50,113 nucleotides of DNA from an uncultured Caulobacteraceae bacterium (lineage in GTDB: Bacteria; Pseudomonadota; Alphaproteobacteria; Caulobacterales; Aquidulcibacteraceae): NCBI GenBank assembly GCA_902826145.1, contig CADEDT010000005.1:1-50113 (forward strand). The letters are read 5' to 3'. The position numbers and the translations under genes were made by a program. Position 1 is the stretch's first letter. Every line of letters begins with the position of its first letter. The notes under the pieces were generated by a model. The model worked only from the letters and a program-made list of their open reading frames with translations. It did not search any database and was not told where the DNA came from. Of the stretch, positions 29,011-37,464 are shown in pieces.

Positions 29011-30768
29011 TCAGTTGACCGCAGGCAGAATGAACTCCGGAACGTAGACGCGTTGCGCTGTTAGTGCAGCTCTGTGGCCAAAATCGCCGGAGTAGAACGC
29101 AATCACGAGATCAAGCTCGGGCACGGCCATCACGATCTGGCCCCCATTGCCAGCCGCGTAGACCGCGCGCACTTGGCGGCCGCGATACGGATAGTCCTGC
29201 GACCACCAATAATAGCCGTAGCGGCGCTCCTGCATCTCCACGAGAGGTGCCGCCATCTGTTCGGCATACTCACGATCGAGCACACGCCGGCCATTCCATG
29301 TGCCACCGTTGAGCACGAGCTGCCCCATCTTCATGAAGTCTCGCAGCTCAAATTGCGCGCCGCCGCCGAGATACCAATCGCCCGTTGGCGTGAGGTTCAG
29401 GAAATAGCGATTGATCTGCAGCGGCTGCGCGACTTGCTCGGCGAACACTTCCGGCAGCCATCGGCCTGTCTCATGAGAAACGACCGCGCCCGCCAGCATC
29501 GGGTTCATGCTGCAATAGATGGCTTGCGTGCCCGGATCGCGCGCCATCGGCACGGCGAGACCAAAGCGCCACCAATTGCGCTCGTTGCGCTGCTCCTGAA
29601 TCGCGTCTTCGTTACCGGGCGAGTCGCCGTTGTCGTCATCGCAATCGAAACCGGAACTCATCGTCAGCAAGTTCTGCACCTGCATCGACGCCAGACGTGG
29701 ATCAACGGTCGCGGGAAGCAGTGCAGGATCGACGCTCTCCACGACACGGCTCTGCACGGTAAACGGCGCGCCATTGCGCATCGCGGCCCCGACCAGGATA
29801 GCGCCCATGCTCTTTGAAGCGGAGCGAGTATCGTGGGCGCTATGACGGCCATAGCCGTGGAAATATTCCTCCAGCACCAGGCGGCCATGCCGCGCGATCA
29901 GCATGGCGTGCACCTGCGGCGTCGCCAGCGATTCCTGCGGCTCTCGCGCTATCCGCTCAACGAGCGCACCGATCTGCGCACGATCGATGCCCACTTCCTC
30001 AAGCGTCGCGGTGCGCCATCCATCATCCAGCACAGGTGGCGACGCGTAAGAGTACGCCTCTGGCGTTTCGCCACGCGAATAGAACTGCCGCTGGTCCTCC
30101 GGCGATGCCTGCGCGAAATCCATCGTCACGCCGAATTGCGCGAAGTGAAACGGGATCAGATCGTTGTTGTGATCGTAGTTCGCCTCCCCAAACACCTGCT
30201 CCTGCCCGCGCCCGCGAAAGCGGCCGATCATGGTGAGATGATTGCCGCGCCGCTCGATGCGGTCGATCTGCTGAAACACGCCGACGTTTCGTTCGGGATT
30301 GCGTAGATACGCTCGGATCACACCTGCTTCGTCGGTGCGTATGGACAAGAACATGGTGATCTTGTCTTCCATTGGCGCCACGTTGCCCTGCCACGCGCCC
30401 GCGCGCAGGCGCGCGAGGGTCACCGGCGACGCCATCGCCATACCGCCTGACATCGTGCGCGGCTGAATCCAGTGACCGGTGATCGACGCTTCGCGATTGG
30501 TGAAATGACCCCGGAATGAACCCGCGTCGTTCGGAAGGTCGAAGCGAACCTCGCGCCCCTCCACGCGAGCCTCTGCGCGCACGCCCGCAATTTCCGCGAT
30601 CAACGCGTCGCCACGCCGCTCGATCAACAAAGCCCCACGAATATCCGGTCCGTAGCGCATGTGCGCGGCCCAGAGGCCATCGATGTTGGGCGCTTCTGAC
30701 GGCGTCTGCGCGACAGCCGGCGCAACCGCGAGCGCCATCGCGCAGGCCCAAGCCTTCACCCACTTCAT
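29011..30768 (-). CDS. Exported serine hydrolase (class C beta-lactamase / penicillin-binding-protein fold)
   Basis: A 585-residue secreted enzyme. Residues 1-20 are a signal peptide (KWVKAWACAMALAVAPAVA). Residues 25-245 form an extra N-terminal beta-rich region (IDGLWAAHMRYGPDIRGALL; GHWIQPRTMSGGMAM) that I do not recognise. The beta-lactamase-like domain (about 275-575) carries S316-A-S-K319, the second motif Y418-C-S, and a late GNGGQIVMAV segment in the place of the third motif. Such proteins include esterases, peptidases and amidases. A beta-lactam target is not implied. It starts nine bases after the GntR gene in the same direction, so it is probably under that regulator. GGGGGCGGG precedes the ATG. 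Confidence 0.85.
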   Translation of the reverse strand: MKWVKAWACAMALAVAPAVAQTPSEAPNIDGLWAAHMRYGPDIRGALLIERRGDALIAEIAGVRAEARVEGREVRFDLPNDAGSFRGHFTNREASITGHWIQPRTMSGGMAMASPVTLARLRAGAWQGNVAPMEDKITMFLSIRTDEAGVIRAYLRNPERNVGVFQQIDRIERRGNHLTMIGRFRGRGQEQVFGEANYDHNNDLIPFHFAQFGVTMDFAQASPEDQRQFYSRGETPEAYSYASPPVLDDGWRTATLEEVGIDRAQIGALVERIAREPQESLATPQVHAMLIARHGRLVLEEYFHGYGRHSAHDTRSASKSMGAILVGAAMRNGAPFTVQSRVVESVDPALLPATVDPRLASMQVQNLLTMSSGFDCDDDNGDSPGNEDAIQEQRNERNWWRFGLAVPMARDPGTQAIYCSMNPMLAGAVVSHETGRWLPEVFAEQVAQPLQINRYFLNLTPTGDWYLGGGAQFELRDFMKMGQLVLNGGTWNGRRVLDREYAEQMAAPLVEMQERRYGYYWWSQDYPYRGRQVRAVYAAGNGGQIVMAVPELDLVIAFYSGDFGHRAALTAQRVYVPEFILPAVN

Positions 30769-30777
30769 ACCCGCCCC

Positions 30778-31440
30778 CTATTTCGTTTTGCGCGCGACGC
30801 GCTCTTTGAGCCACGTCACGATCGGCTCTCGTCCGCTCTGCATGTTGCGTTTTAGTGCCGCGCACGCGGCTTCGAGATCGTTCTTCTTGAGTGCGACGAT
30901 GATCTTCTCGTGATCCGTAGTAGCGTTGCCGACATTCACCTTCTCGCGCATCAGTGCGAGTTCGTAACGGCGCGTGCGGACCATGATGTTGCGGATCAGC
31001 TCGACAAGAACCTTGTTCGGGCACTCGGCAATCAGCTCTATGTGCCATGCATCGTCCAGATCGATCGCGCGAACGCCTTTCGCCTTGCTCAGGTCCGCGT
31101 TCAGCTTTTCGAGTTTCGCAATGCGCTTCGCAGCCGGAATGCCAGCAAGCCGCAGCGCCTCAGGATCGAGCAACGGGCGGATTGCGTAGACTTGCTCGAA
31201 GTCTTCGAGCGAAAGCGGGCGCACGAAATAGCCTAGACGAGGACGCGCAATGAGTGCGCCCTCGGCGACCAAGCCGCTCAGTGCTTCGCGCAGCGGTGTT
31301 CGGCTCAAGCCAAGTTGTTGGGCGAGCCTCACCTCGTTGAGGCGGTCGCCGGCCGCGAGCCGGCCGTCAACGATCATCGCGCGAACGGCGTCCGCCGCCG
31401 CCTCGCTGATATTACCTCGTTCGGTTTCGAGCAAATGCAT
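30778..31440 (-). CDS. GntR family transcriptional regulator (FCD/FadR type)
   Basis: A 220-residue regulator. Residues 8-75 form the winged helix-turn-helix (AADAVRAMIVDGRLAAGDRL; NEVRLAQQLGLSRTPLREAL; GYFVRPLS). Residues 80-215 form the all-helical FCD ligand domain (QVYAIRPLLDPEALRLAG; DDAWHIELIAECPNKVLVEL; DHEKIIVALKKNDLEAA), with Asp/His residues in the places that usually bind metal and an organic acid. A 12-bp palindrome touches the start codon, and the ATG at 31440 is the first possible one because a stop lies four codons upstream. It probably represses itself and the serine hydrolase gene nine bases downstream. Confidence 0.9.
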   Translation of the reverse strand: MHLLETERGNISEAAADAVRAMIVDGRLAAGDRLNEVRLAQQLGLSRTPLREALSGLVAEGALIARPRLGYFVRPLSLEDFEQVYAIRPLLDPEALRLAGIPAAKRIAKLEKLNADLSKAKGVRAIDLDDAWHIELIAECPNKVLVELIRNIMVRTRRYELALMREKVNVGNATTDHEKIIVALKKNDLEAACAALKRNMQSGREPIVTWLKERVARKTK

Positions 31441-31452
31441 ACTGTATACAGT
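31441..31452 (-). promoter_or_regulatory. GntR operator ACTGTATACAGT directly before the start codon
   Basis: A perfect 12-bp palindrome containing TGTATACA, the kind of core bound by FCD-type GntR regulators. It occupies positions -1 to -12 relative to the ATG at 31440. A -10-like TATAAA lies just upstream, so a transcript would start inside the site and have almost no leader. No ribosome site fits between. Confidence 0.65.
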
Positions 31453-31490
31453 TTATATGAAACTTGAGCATCTGCAAGCCCTTGAGGGTG

Positions 31491-32519
31491 CTAGGCTCGG
31501 CGCTGCTCTGGGGTGGGTGGAGGCGGGTTTTCGGGCTCTGGCTCCATATCCTCAGGCCGCAGCAGGTCTTCGGCGGCATCGTTGACCGTCGAAGTCGGCG
31601 CCGTCTGCACGGCGTGCACGGCGGGCTTCATGCTGAGCGCGGCGAGCGCGTCGTCACCCTCTTCACCAAAGAACGCTCGCAAGCGGATGTCGCGCTGCGG
31701 ATACGGAATCTCGATGCCAGCGCCGCGAAGCGCATCATCAATCGCCCATGTGTAGGCAGCGTTCATCGCCTTAGGCCGCTTCACGGCTTCAAGCGTCGGC
31801 CACACGATCAGTTCGAACTTCAACGCACTATCACCGTAACCAACGAGCCAGACTTGCGTGCGATGCTTGTCGGTGTCCGGCAATGTGAACGGTACATCGC
31901 GCGCGGCGGCGAGCACGCACTCGCGAACGCGTTCCTTATCCGCGCCAATCGCAACTTGAAACGGCACGTGGATGCGTCGCGTCTCTCCGCGCCGCGTCCA
32001 GTTAATCATGGTGTTTTCGATGAGCTTTGAGTTTGGAATGAGCAGATAGACGTTGTCGTTGTTACGTACACGCGTGGCGCGCGGGCCAATCTCCTGCACG
32101 ATACCACGCGTACCATCATGCATCTCGACATAGTCACCGATCTGCACGGCGCGATCGAAGACGAGTGTAAGTCCCGAAACGAACTCTTTGATGATCCCCT
32201 GAAGGCCAAGCCCCAAGCCGATGCCAAGACCGCCGGCGAACACTGCGAGCGATGTGAGATCGATGCCGAGCGTTGAGAGCCCAGCGATAAGGCCAACGAC
32301 AACGAGCCCGTAGCTGAGCACCTTCTCCGAAATGTAGAGCGCCGCGTTTCCCGGCTCGGTGCGCATCCGCACGCGCTTCAAAGCTGAGCCGATCAGCCAA
32401 GCGCCGGCCATGAACATGATCAGCAGGAAGAGCGCGCCGCCGACGCCGCCAACCGTCACGGACGACGCACCCAGCCGGAACAGCGTGATGTGGGAGACTT
32501 CCTGGAAGCCGTTGAGCAT
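31491..32519 (-). CDS. MscS-family small-conductance mechanosensitive channel
   Basis: A 342-residue inner-membrane channel that opens under membrane tension. It has three N-terminal membrane helices (GALFLLIMFMAGAWLIGSAL; ISEKVLSYGLVVVGLIAGLS; SLAVFAGGLGIGLGLGLQGI). The third is the Ala/Gly-rich pore helix and continues into IKEFVSGLTLVFDRAVQIGD. The beta domain follows (GDYVEMHDGTRGIVQEIGPR, then NNDNVYLLIPNSKLIENTMI), and then the cytoplasmic vestibule domain ending PYPQRDIRLR. A Pro/Glu-rich tail (about 300-342) is non-conserved. The gene is divergent from a LysR regulator. It is not close enough to the GntR gene to suggest an operon. Confidence 0.93.
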   Translation of the reverse strand: MLNGFQEVSHITLFRLGASSVTVGGVGGALFLLIMFMAGAWLIGSALKRVRMRTEPGNAALYISEKVLSYGLVVVGLIAGLSTLGIDLTSLAVFAGGLGIGLGLGLQGIIKEFVSGLTLVFDRAVQIGDYVEMHDGTRGIVQEIGPRATRVRNNDNVYLLIPNSKLIENTMINWTRRGETRRIHVPFQVAIGADKERVRECVLAAARDVPFTLPDTDKHRTQVWLVGYGDSALKFELIVWPTLEAVKRPKAMNAAYTWAIDDALRGAGIEIPYPQRDIRLRAFFGEEGDDALAALSMKPAVHAVQTAPTSTVNDAAEDLLRPEDMEPEPENPPPPTPEQRRA

Positions 32520-32572
32520 TCGGGCGAATCCTTCGGGCCAGCGCCGTTATCTATCGACCCACCGTTCGAGCT

Positions 32573-32586
32573 ATGCAATATTGCAT
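32573..32586. promoter_or_regulatory. Perfect 14-bp palindrome ATGCAATATTGCAT between mscS and lysR
   Basis: The site lies 54 bases from the mscS-like start and about 41-44 bases before the LysR start. Location and dyad symmetry fit an autoregulatory LysR site, which often has a palindromic recognition half upstream of the regulator gene. Confidence 0.5.
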
Positions 32587-32629
32587 CGACGGGGACGCCA
32601 GGACGGGCGTCTCAGGCGTGGGCGTCATG

Positions 32630-33520
32630 ATGGATTGGGACAAGCTCAAGACCTTCCACTTCGCGGCTGAGACCGGCAGCCTCACCGCCGCCGCCGAAAA
32701 GCTTGGCGTCAGCCAGTCCTCCGTCAGCCGCCAGATCGCCGCGCTGGAAAACGACATGGGTGTGCCGCTGTTCCAGAGGCACGCGCGCGGCCTCCTCCTC
32801 ACCGGCCCCGGCATGGCGCTACGCGAGTTCACGCGCGAAATGGCGGGCGCCGCGGTGATCGCGGAATCCACGCTGAAAGACGCGCGCGAGAAGGTGATCG
32901 GCGATTTGACCGTCACAGCCCCGGTCGCGTTCGGCTCGACATGGCTTGCGCCGCGGCTTGGCGCCTTCGCGGACACCTACCCCGAGACGCGCCTCAAGGT
33001 GATGCTCGATGACCGCGAATACGATCTGCTGAAGCTTGAAGCCGAGTGCGCGATCCGCCTGTGGGCGGCGACGCACGCGGATCTCATACAGCGCAAACTC
33101 TTGGAGGTGCGCGTCAGCCTCTATGCGTCGGCGGGCTATCTGCAGCGGCATGGCACGCCAAAGACTGTTGAGGACCTCGATCATCACCGCATCATTGCCT
33201 ACCAAGCCGGTGTGCCGACGCCGATGCGTGAGCTTGATTGGGCGCAACGTGCCGGCCGTGAAGATGCCAAGCCCCGCGCGCCCCTTCTCGAGATCAACAA
33301 CGTCTATGGCATGCTGCGCGCAGTAGAGTCCGGCTTCGGCATCGGCAGCGCCCCCGACTACATGGCGCGCGAAAATCCACAGCTGGTGAAAGTGTTGCCT
33401 GATCTGCCGGGACCGAGTTTCGAGGTCTATTTCATCTATCCAAGCGACCTTAAACGCTCGAAGCGTATCGCCGCGTTCCGCCAATTCCTGATTGATCAAG
33501 CGGCGGATTGGGAGCCCTGA
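32630..33520 (+). CDS. LysR family transcriptional regulator
   Basis: A 296-residue regulator. The winged helix-turn-helix is MDWDKLKTFHFAAETGSLTA, then AAEKLGVSQSSVSRQIAALE and LFQRHARGLLLT. The substrate-binding half runs from about 90 to 290 (GDLTVTAPVAFGSTWLAPRL; YETRLKVMLDDREYDLLKLE-like content; LEINNVYGMLRAVESGFGIG; YFIYPSDLKRSKRIAAFRQF). The start is ATG 32630, or ATG 32627 one codon earlier; starting at 32573 would begin inside the palindrome. Target genes are unknown. It may control itself and the divergent channel gene. An inverted repeat encloses its stop codon. Confidence 0.9.
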   Translation: MDWDKLKTFHFAAETGSLTAAAEKLGVSQSSVSRQIAALENDMGVPLFQRHARGLLLTGPGMALREFTREMAGAAVIAESTLKDAREKVIGDLTVTAPVAFGSTWLAPRLGAFADTYPETRLKVMLDDREYDLLKLEAECAIRLWAATHADLIQRKLLEVRVSLYASAGYLQRHGTPKTVEDLDHHRIIAYQAGVPTPMRELDWAQRAGREDAKPRAPLLEINNVYGMLRAVESGFGIGSAPDYMARENPQLVKVLPDLPGPSFEVYFIYPSDLKRSKRIAAFRQFLIDQAADWEP

Positions 33521-33531
33521 GGGCTCCCAAT
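33507..33531. terminator. Hairpin whose loop is the LysR stop codon
   Basis: ATTGGGAGCCC (33507-33517) and GGGCTCCCAAT (33521-33531) are perfectly complementary. The three loop bases TGA are the stop codon. It lies between two convergent genes and could end transcription of both, but there is no clear T-run on either side. Confidence 0.6.
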
Positions 33532-33539
33532 CCAATTCG

Positions 33540-34451
33540 CTAAAGCCGCCCCGCCGGCACGTTGAACGTATCGCACTGGCGCGCGTCGCCACTATCAAAG
33601 CCGCGGCGGAACCACGTCATGCGCTGAGCGCTGGTGCCGTGAGTGAACTGGCTCTCATTTTGCTGACCGAGCGTGTCATCGCCGATCGCGTGCGCTGCAT
33701 TCAGCGCCTCACGCAAGTCGGCGTCATCGATCGCCAGCGTGGAGCGCGCGGTGTGTCCCCACACGCCAGCCAGGCAATCGGCCTGCAGTTCGACGCGCAC
33801 TGACGTTTGGTTCTGCGTTTCGCCGGGCACCTGCACTTGCGTCGCGCCGATCAGGTTCTGCACGTGGTGACCAACCTCGTGCGCGATGACGTAAGCCTGC
33901 GCGAAATCACCCGGCGCGCGCAGACGGCTTTCCATGACTTGGTAGAAGCTCGGATCGACATAGAGCTTGCGATCCGTCGGGCAGTAGAACGGGCCGACAT
34001 CAGAGCTGGCGTTGCCGCAGCCTTCTGTCGACACGCCGCCCGAGAACACGACGAGCGTCGGCGCCTGATAGGCGCCCGGCTGCGTGCGATAGTTCGGCAA
34101 GCGCCCTTGCGAGAACTGCTGCGTCCACACGTCTTCCGTCGAGCCCAAGACGGCGCGCGAGAAATCGCAAGCCTGCGCATTGCTCTCGCACACGCTGCCC
34201 TCGCCTTGCGCTTGAGTTTGGCCCGGCACGCCGCCAAGCAGCGCGCCGAAGATGGCATTCTTGATGCCGGGCGGCGCGAAGAAGTAGATGCCGGCGAGCA
34301 CGATGCCGACGATGAGAATGCCGCGCAGACCGATGCGGCGCAGGATCGCGAACAGCGCGCCCCCGCCCAAGCCGCCGCCACCCATGCCGCCGCCAGAGCC
34401 TCGGCCGCGATCTTCGAAATTGTCGGAACGGCGTTGGCCTTCAGTGCGCAT
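33540..34451 (-). CDS. Neutral zinc metallopeptidase, YpfJ family
   Basis: A 303-residue membrane-anchored protein. The N-terminus is charged and glycine-rich (residues 8-31). Residues 42-60 span the membrane (LRGILIVGIVLAGIYFFAP). The peptidase-like domain outside the membrane has H191-E192-V-G-H195-H and E221-L-Q-A-D, the usual zinc-binding pattern of the family. Paired cysteines (88/95, 145/157) fit an oxidising compartment. Typical family segments TLVVFSGGV, FYCPTDRKLYVDPSFY, DFAQAYVIAHEVGHHVQNL and QRMTWFRRGFDSGD are all present. GGGGAG precedes the ATG. Physiological substrate unknown. Confidence 0.92.
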   Translation of the reverse strand: MRTEGQRRSDNFEDRGRGSGGGMGGGGLGGGALFAILRRIGLRGILIVGIVLAGIYFFAPPGIKNAIFGALLGGVPGQTQAQGEGSVCESNAQACDFSRAVLGSTEDVWTQQFSQGRLPNYRTQPGAYQAPTLVVFSGGVSTEGCGNASSDVGPFYCPTDRKLYVDPSFYQVMESRLRAPGDFAQAYVIAHEVGHHVQNLIGATQVQVPGETQNQTSVRVELQADCLAGVWGHTARSTLAIDDADLREALNAAHAIGDDTLGQQNESQFTHGTSAQRMTWFRRGFDSGDARQCDTFNVPAGRL

Positions 34452-34479
34452 GGTCGCGTCTCCCCTTTGAGGCGAGACC

Positions 34480-35718
34480 CTACTCCGCCGCTTCCCTCTC
34501 GGGCAACGCGGAACTGGCGCTGTTCAGGCGCAAGACGATCACTAGCGCCATCAATGCGAGTATGCTCGCCAGCAGAAATGCAGCGCCGGGGAAGTAGATC
34601 GGCGCGTCCGGCGCGGAGAAGCGGCCGAGCGTCTGCGTCAGCAACACGGGGCCGATAATGGTTGTGAGGCTCGACATGCTGGCTACACCGCCCTGCAACT
34701 CACCTTGGCTGTCGGGCGGCACCTGCTTCGACATGATCGCGTTCATCGACGGGTACGCCACGAACTGCAGCATGCCTGCCGTCATCGCCACGTAAGCCAA
34801 CCAGCCGACGTTCGAGAACGCGATAATCAGCATGCCGGCGATGCCGCTGGTGAGGCCGATGACCACGGCGCGATACTCGCCGACCCATTTGACGATCCGG
34901 CCAGTGAGCACCGCTTGTGTGAACGCCATCAGCACGCCGACGAATGTGAGCGAAGCGCCGATCTCGGCAGAACTCCACCCGAAGCGAATCTCCGCGAAGA
35001 ACGACCACGTCGCCGGATAGATCTGATGCGCCAGCTGCCAAAGAAATACGGCGCCTGCAATTGAAACCACTGCGGGATAGCGGCGCAGCGCCATCAACGC
35101 GCCGAACGGATTGGCACGGCGCCATTCGAACTTGCGGCGTTTGTCGGCGGGCAAGCTCTCCGGCAGCACGAAGATGCCGTAGATGAAGTTGATCCCGCCC
35201 AACGCGGCGGCGGCAAAGAATGGCGCGCGTGGGCCAAGCTCGCCGAGAAAGCCGCCAATGGCCGGGCCGATGATGAAGCCAACACCGAACGCCGCGCCCA
35301 TAATGCCGAAGCTCTGCGCGCGCTTCTCCGGCGCGGAAACGTCCGCGACATAAGCCCAGGCCGGCGAATAGACAGCACCGGCAACGCCCGCGAGCAGGCG
35401 CCCAAGGAAAAGCCACGCCAACGTCGGCGCAAAGCCCATCAGCGCGTAGTCGACCGCGAACGCCGCGAGCGAGGCGAGCAGCACAGGCCGGCGCCCGAAG
35501 CGATCGCTCAGATTGCCCATGATCGGGCCGCAGACAAATTGCATAACGGCGTAGCTCGTCAGCAGCCAGCCACCGATGAACGTCGCCTCGGCAAGCGATT
35601 TACCGGTCAACTCGACAATGAGCTGCGGCATGACAGGCATGATGATGCCGAAGCCGATCGTATCGATCAGCACGGTGAGAAAGATAAACGCGAGTGCGTG
35701 TTTGCCGGGGCCGCGCAT
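34480..35718 (-). CDS. MFS transporter, TetA-like (DHA1) family
   Basis: A 412-residue inner-membrane exporter with twelve predicted membrane helices. It has the MFS motif [12 protein letters not shown] (68-78) between helices two and three, preceded by [15 protein letters not shown] as in TetA-type drug/H+ antiporters. Motif C-like [20 protein letters not shown] is in helix five. The first helix shows [19 protein letters not shown], also TetA-like. The family exports tetracyclines and other compounds. This protein is chromosomal, without a linked TetR gene, so resistance is not implied. It follows the metallopeptidase gene by orientation only, with 28 bases between them. Confidence 0.9.
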   Translation of the reverse strand: MRGPGKHALAFIFLTVLIDTIGFGIIMPVMPQLIVELTGKSLAEATFIGGWLLTSYAVMQFVCGPIMGNLSDRFGRRPVLLASLAAFAVDYALMGFAPTLAWLFLGRLLAGVAGAVYSPAWAYVADVSAPEKRAQSFGIMGAAFGVGFIIGPAIGGFLGELGPRAPFFAAAALGGINFIYGIFVLPESLPADKRRKFEWRRANPFGALMALRRYPAVVSIAGAVFLWQLAHQIYPATWSFFAEIRFGWSSAEIGASLTFVGVLMAFTQAVLTGRIVKWVGEYRAVVIGLTSGIAGMLIIAFSNVGWLAYVAMTAGMLQFVAYPSMNAIMSKQVPPDSQGELQGGVASMSSLTTIIGPVLLTQTLGRFSAPDAPIYFPGAAFLLASILALMALVIVLRLNSASSALPEREAAE

Positions 35719-35771
35719 TTGCGCTCCATGCCGCCCGCCGCGGACAGCGTCAAGGATATTTCTATTTTTCG

Positions 35772-36854
35772 TTAAATATCTTCGGCGCCGCCGAATAGGT
35801 CTTGCTGGCCGCCCTGCTCCAGTGGCCGCCGGAATTGCGTATGATCGAGCGGCAACCGGGGCCTCTCCAGCCCGAACCTCTTGATCGCCGCCGCAAAACG
35901 ATCGGCGATCAGTTTGGCGTAAGGGCCATCACCCTTCTGCCGCTTGCCCCACTCGGGATCGTAGTCACGTCCGCCACGCATGCCGCGGACGAGCGACATC
36001 ACTCGCGTCGCGCGATCGGGAAAGTGTTTGTGGAGCCACTCGCGAAAGAGATCCTTGATCTCCAGCGGCAAGCGCAACACCACATAGCCAGCTGAACTCG
36101 CGCCCGCTTTCGCGCATTCTTCCACAATAGCCTCGATCTCGCTGTCATTGATGGCCGGCACGATAGGCGCAACCATCGCTGTCACCGGAACGCCGGCTTC
36201 AGCCAACATGCGGATCGCTTCGATGCGACGATGCGGTGCGGCGGCGCGCGGCTCCATCACACGTGCGATGCGGCGTTCGAGGCTGGTAACAGAAATCGCC
36301 GCTTTCGCGAGGCCGCGCTCGGCGAGGCGCGCGAGAATATCGATGTCGCGAATGACCAGTTGCGACTTGGTGATGAGCGACACCGGATGCCGCCAGCGCT
36401 CCATCGCTTCGAGAATGCCGCGCGTGATGCCGTAGCCACGCTCGATCGGCTGATAGATGTCTGTGACGCCGCCCAGCATGATCGTTTTCGGCTTGTAGTT
36501 TGGCTTCGCAAATTCGCGTTCGAGCAACTCGACCGCGTTCGCCTTCACGAACAGCTTGGTCTCGAAATCGAGCCCCGGCGACAACCCGACATAGGCGTGG
36601 TTCGGACGCGCGTAGCAATAGATGCAACCGTGCTCGCAGCCGCGATACGGATTGATCGATTGGTCGAAGGAAATGTCGGGGCTTTGGTTGGTGGAGATGA
36701 TGCTCTTCGCCAATTCCGGCGTGACGATCGTCTCGAATGGCCGCGCGTCCTCCTCGCCGACCCAGCCGTCGTCAAAGGCCTCGCGTACGAAGCGCTCGTA
36801 GCGGCCACTAGCGTTGGTGCGTGCACCCCGCCCATGCAGAGGATCGGATTTCAT
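35772..36854 (-). CDS. PA0069-family radical SAM protein
   Basis: A 360-residue radical SAM enzyme, similar to the spore-photoproduct-lyase-like proteins known as PA0069 family. The cluster-binding cysteines are C73, C77 and C80 in GCEHGCIYCYARPNHAY. Other features are TIMLGGVTDIYQPIERGYGI, the SAM-contact segment ISVTSLERRIARVMEPRAAA and APIVPAINDSEIEAIVEECA. The C-terminal part is basic and ends QGGQQDLFGGAEDI. The reaction is not known; homologues of this family are widespread and often adjacent to DNA-repair genes, which is not the case here. The promoter just upstream predicts a leaderless mRNA. Confidence 0.9.
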   Translation of the reverse strand: MKSDPLHGRGARTNASGRYERFVREAFDDGWVGEEDARPFETIVTPELAKSIISTNQSPDISFDQSINPYRGCEHGCIYCYARPNHAYVGLSPGLDFETKLFVKANAVELLEREFAKPNYKPKTIMLGGVTDIYQPIERGYGITRGILEAMERWRHPVSLITKSQLVIRDIDILARLAERGLAKAAISVTSLERRIARVMEPRAAAPHRRIEAIRMLAEAGVPVTAMVAPIVPAINDSEIEAIVEECAKAGASSAGYVVLRLPLEIKDLFREWLHKHFPDRATRVMSLVRGMRGGRDYDPEWGKRQKGDGPYAKLIADRFAAAIKRFGLERPRLPLDHTQFRRPLEQGGQQDLFGGAEDI

Positions 36855-36855
36855 G

Positions 36856-36891
36856 CATTAGGACTATAGTCCCAATACTAGAACATATCAA
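36856..36891 (-). promoter_or_regulatory. Promoter with palindrome for the radical SAM gene, likely leaderless
   Basis: On the minus strand TTGATA (36891-36886), a 17-bp spacer and TATAGT (36868-36863) give a strong sigma-70 promoter. The start site would fall at about 36855-36856, one or two bases before ATG 36854, so no ribosome site is possible. The -10 lies inside the perfect 12-bp palindrome GGACTATAGTCC (36861-36872). Confidence 0.65.
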
Positions 36892-36901
36892 GAACTTCTG
36901 C

Positions 36902-37072
36902 TTAGCGCAGTTTGGCGTCGTGGACGGGCTTGCTGTGGTGAGCGACCTGACCGTGATCCCGGCAATCGAATATCTGCCCACATACAGGGCAGATGATCAT
37001 GTGCTCGACCGGGCTGTCGGACGTGATGCCCTCGCAGAGCTCTTTGACGTTCGGGAGGGATCGCGCGTTCAT
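36902..37072 (-). CDS. Small zinc-finger-like protein (56 residues)
   Basis: A very short gene, read by hand on the minus strand. It encodes MNARSLPNVKELCEGITSDS, then PVEHMIICPVCGQIFDCRDH and GQVAHHSKPVHDAKLR. It contains C-P-V-C-G-Q-I-F-D-C-R-D-H-G-Q-V-A-H-H, a compact Cys/His arrangement suited to binding one zinc ion, related in look to C2H2 or ribbon-type knuckles. GGAAC lies six bases before the ATG. It is separated from the radical SAM promoter by only 10 bases. Function unknown; nucleic-acid or protein binding is the usual role of such modules. Confidence 0.6.
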   Translation of the reverse strand: MNARSLPNVKELCEGITSDSPVEHMIICPVCGQIFDCRDHGQVAHHSKPVHDAKLR

Positions 37073-37142
37073 CAAAGTTCCAACGGCTTGCCCGTTTGGA
37101 AAGTTCCCAGCCAGGGATCAATGCGCCTTCATTGAGATCAGG

Positions 37143-37310
37143 TCAGTCGTCAGAGGCCCGGTCGGCTTCGCTTTCGGCCGCCTCAAGCCTGCGCAACTGA
37201 TCTTCGAACAGATCCGGCGCAGTCGAAGCTTCTGACTTGTAGGCCCGCCGCAGTGAATCGCGGAGCTCCTCAAGTCGTTTGCCCTTCGTCTGGTGGACGA
37301 AACCTTCCAT
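37143..37310 (-). CDS. Hypothetical 55-residue helical protein
   Basis: A short gene read by hand. It encodes MEGFVHQTKGKRLEELRDSL, then RRAYKSEASTAPDLFEDQLR and RLEAAESEADRASDD. The protein is highly charged and predicted helical, with a likely amphipathic helix in the first half and an acidic end. The reading frame is open upstream to about 37376 and also looks coding there (GNSCGGNRLAKV precedes the ATG), so the true start may be earlier with a non-standard codon. AAGG lies two bases before the ATG, too close to be a good ribosome site. It lies 70 bases upstream of the zinc-finger gene in the same direction. Not recognised. Confidence 0.45.
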   Translation of the reverse strand: MEGFVHQTKGKRLEELRDSLRRAYKSEASTAPDLFEDQLRRLEAAESEADRASDD

Positions 37311-37356
37311 GACCTTGGCAAGCCGGTTACCGCCGCAAGAGTTCCCAAAATGCGAA

Positions 37357-37384
37357 AGGGCGCCGGCGGAAACACCAGCGCCCT
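37357..37384. terminator. Possible terminator hairpin
   Basis: AGGGCGC (37357-37363) and GCGCCCT (37378-37384) pair around a 14-nt loop. On the minus strand it is followed by TTCGCATTTT, which would suit ending the tiny gene at 37465-37557. On the plus strand the following bases are not T-rich. Confidence 0.4.
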
Positions 37385-37464
37385 AGCTTTGTGGGCTTAT
37401 CATTTGAACTCTGCCTGTTTTCTTGCGCCCTCGCGGGCTTGGGAAGCTTCAGGTCAGAGGCTCT

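Noticed and set aside
34480..35718. Tetracycline-resistance gene
   Set aside because: The MFS protein resembles TetA in motifs, but there is no linked repressor or mobile element and many chromosomal transporters share these motifs.
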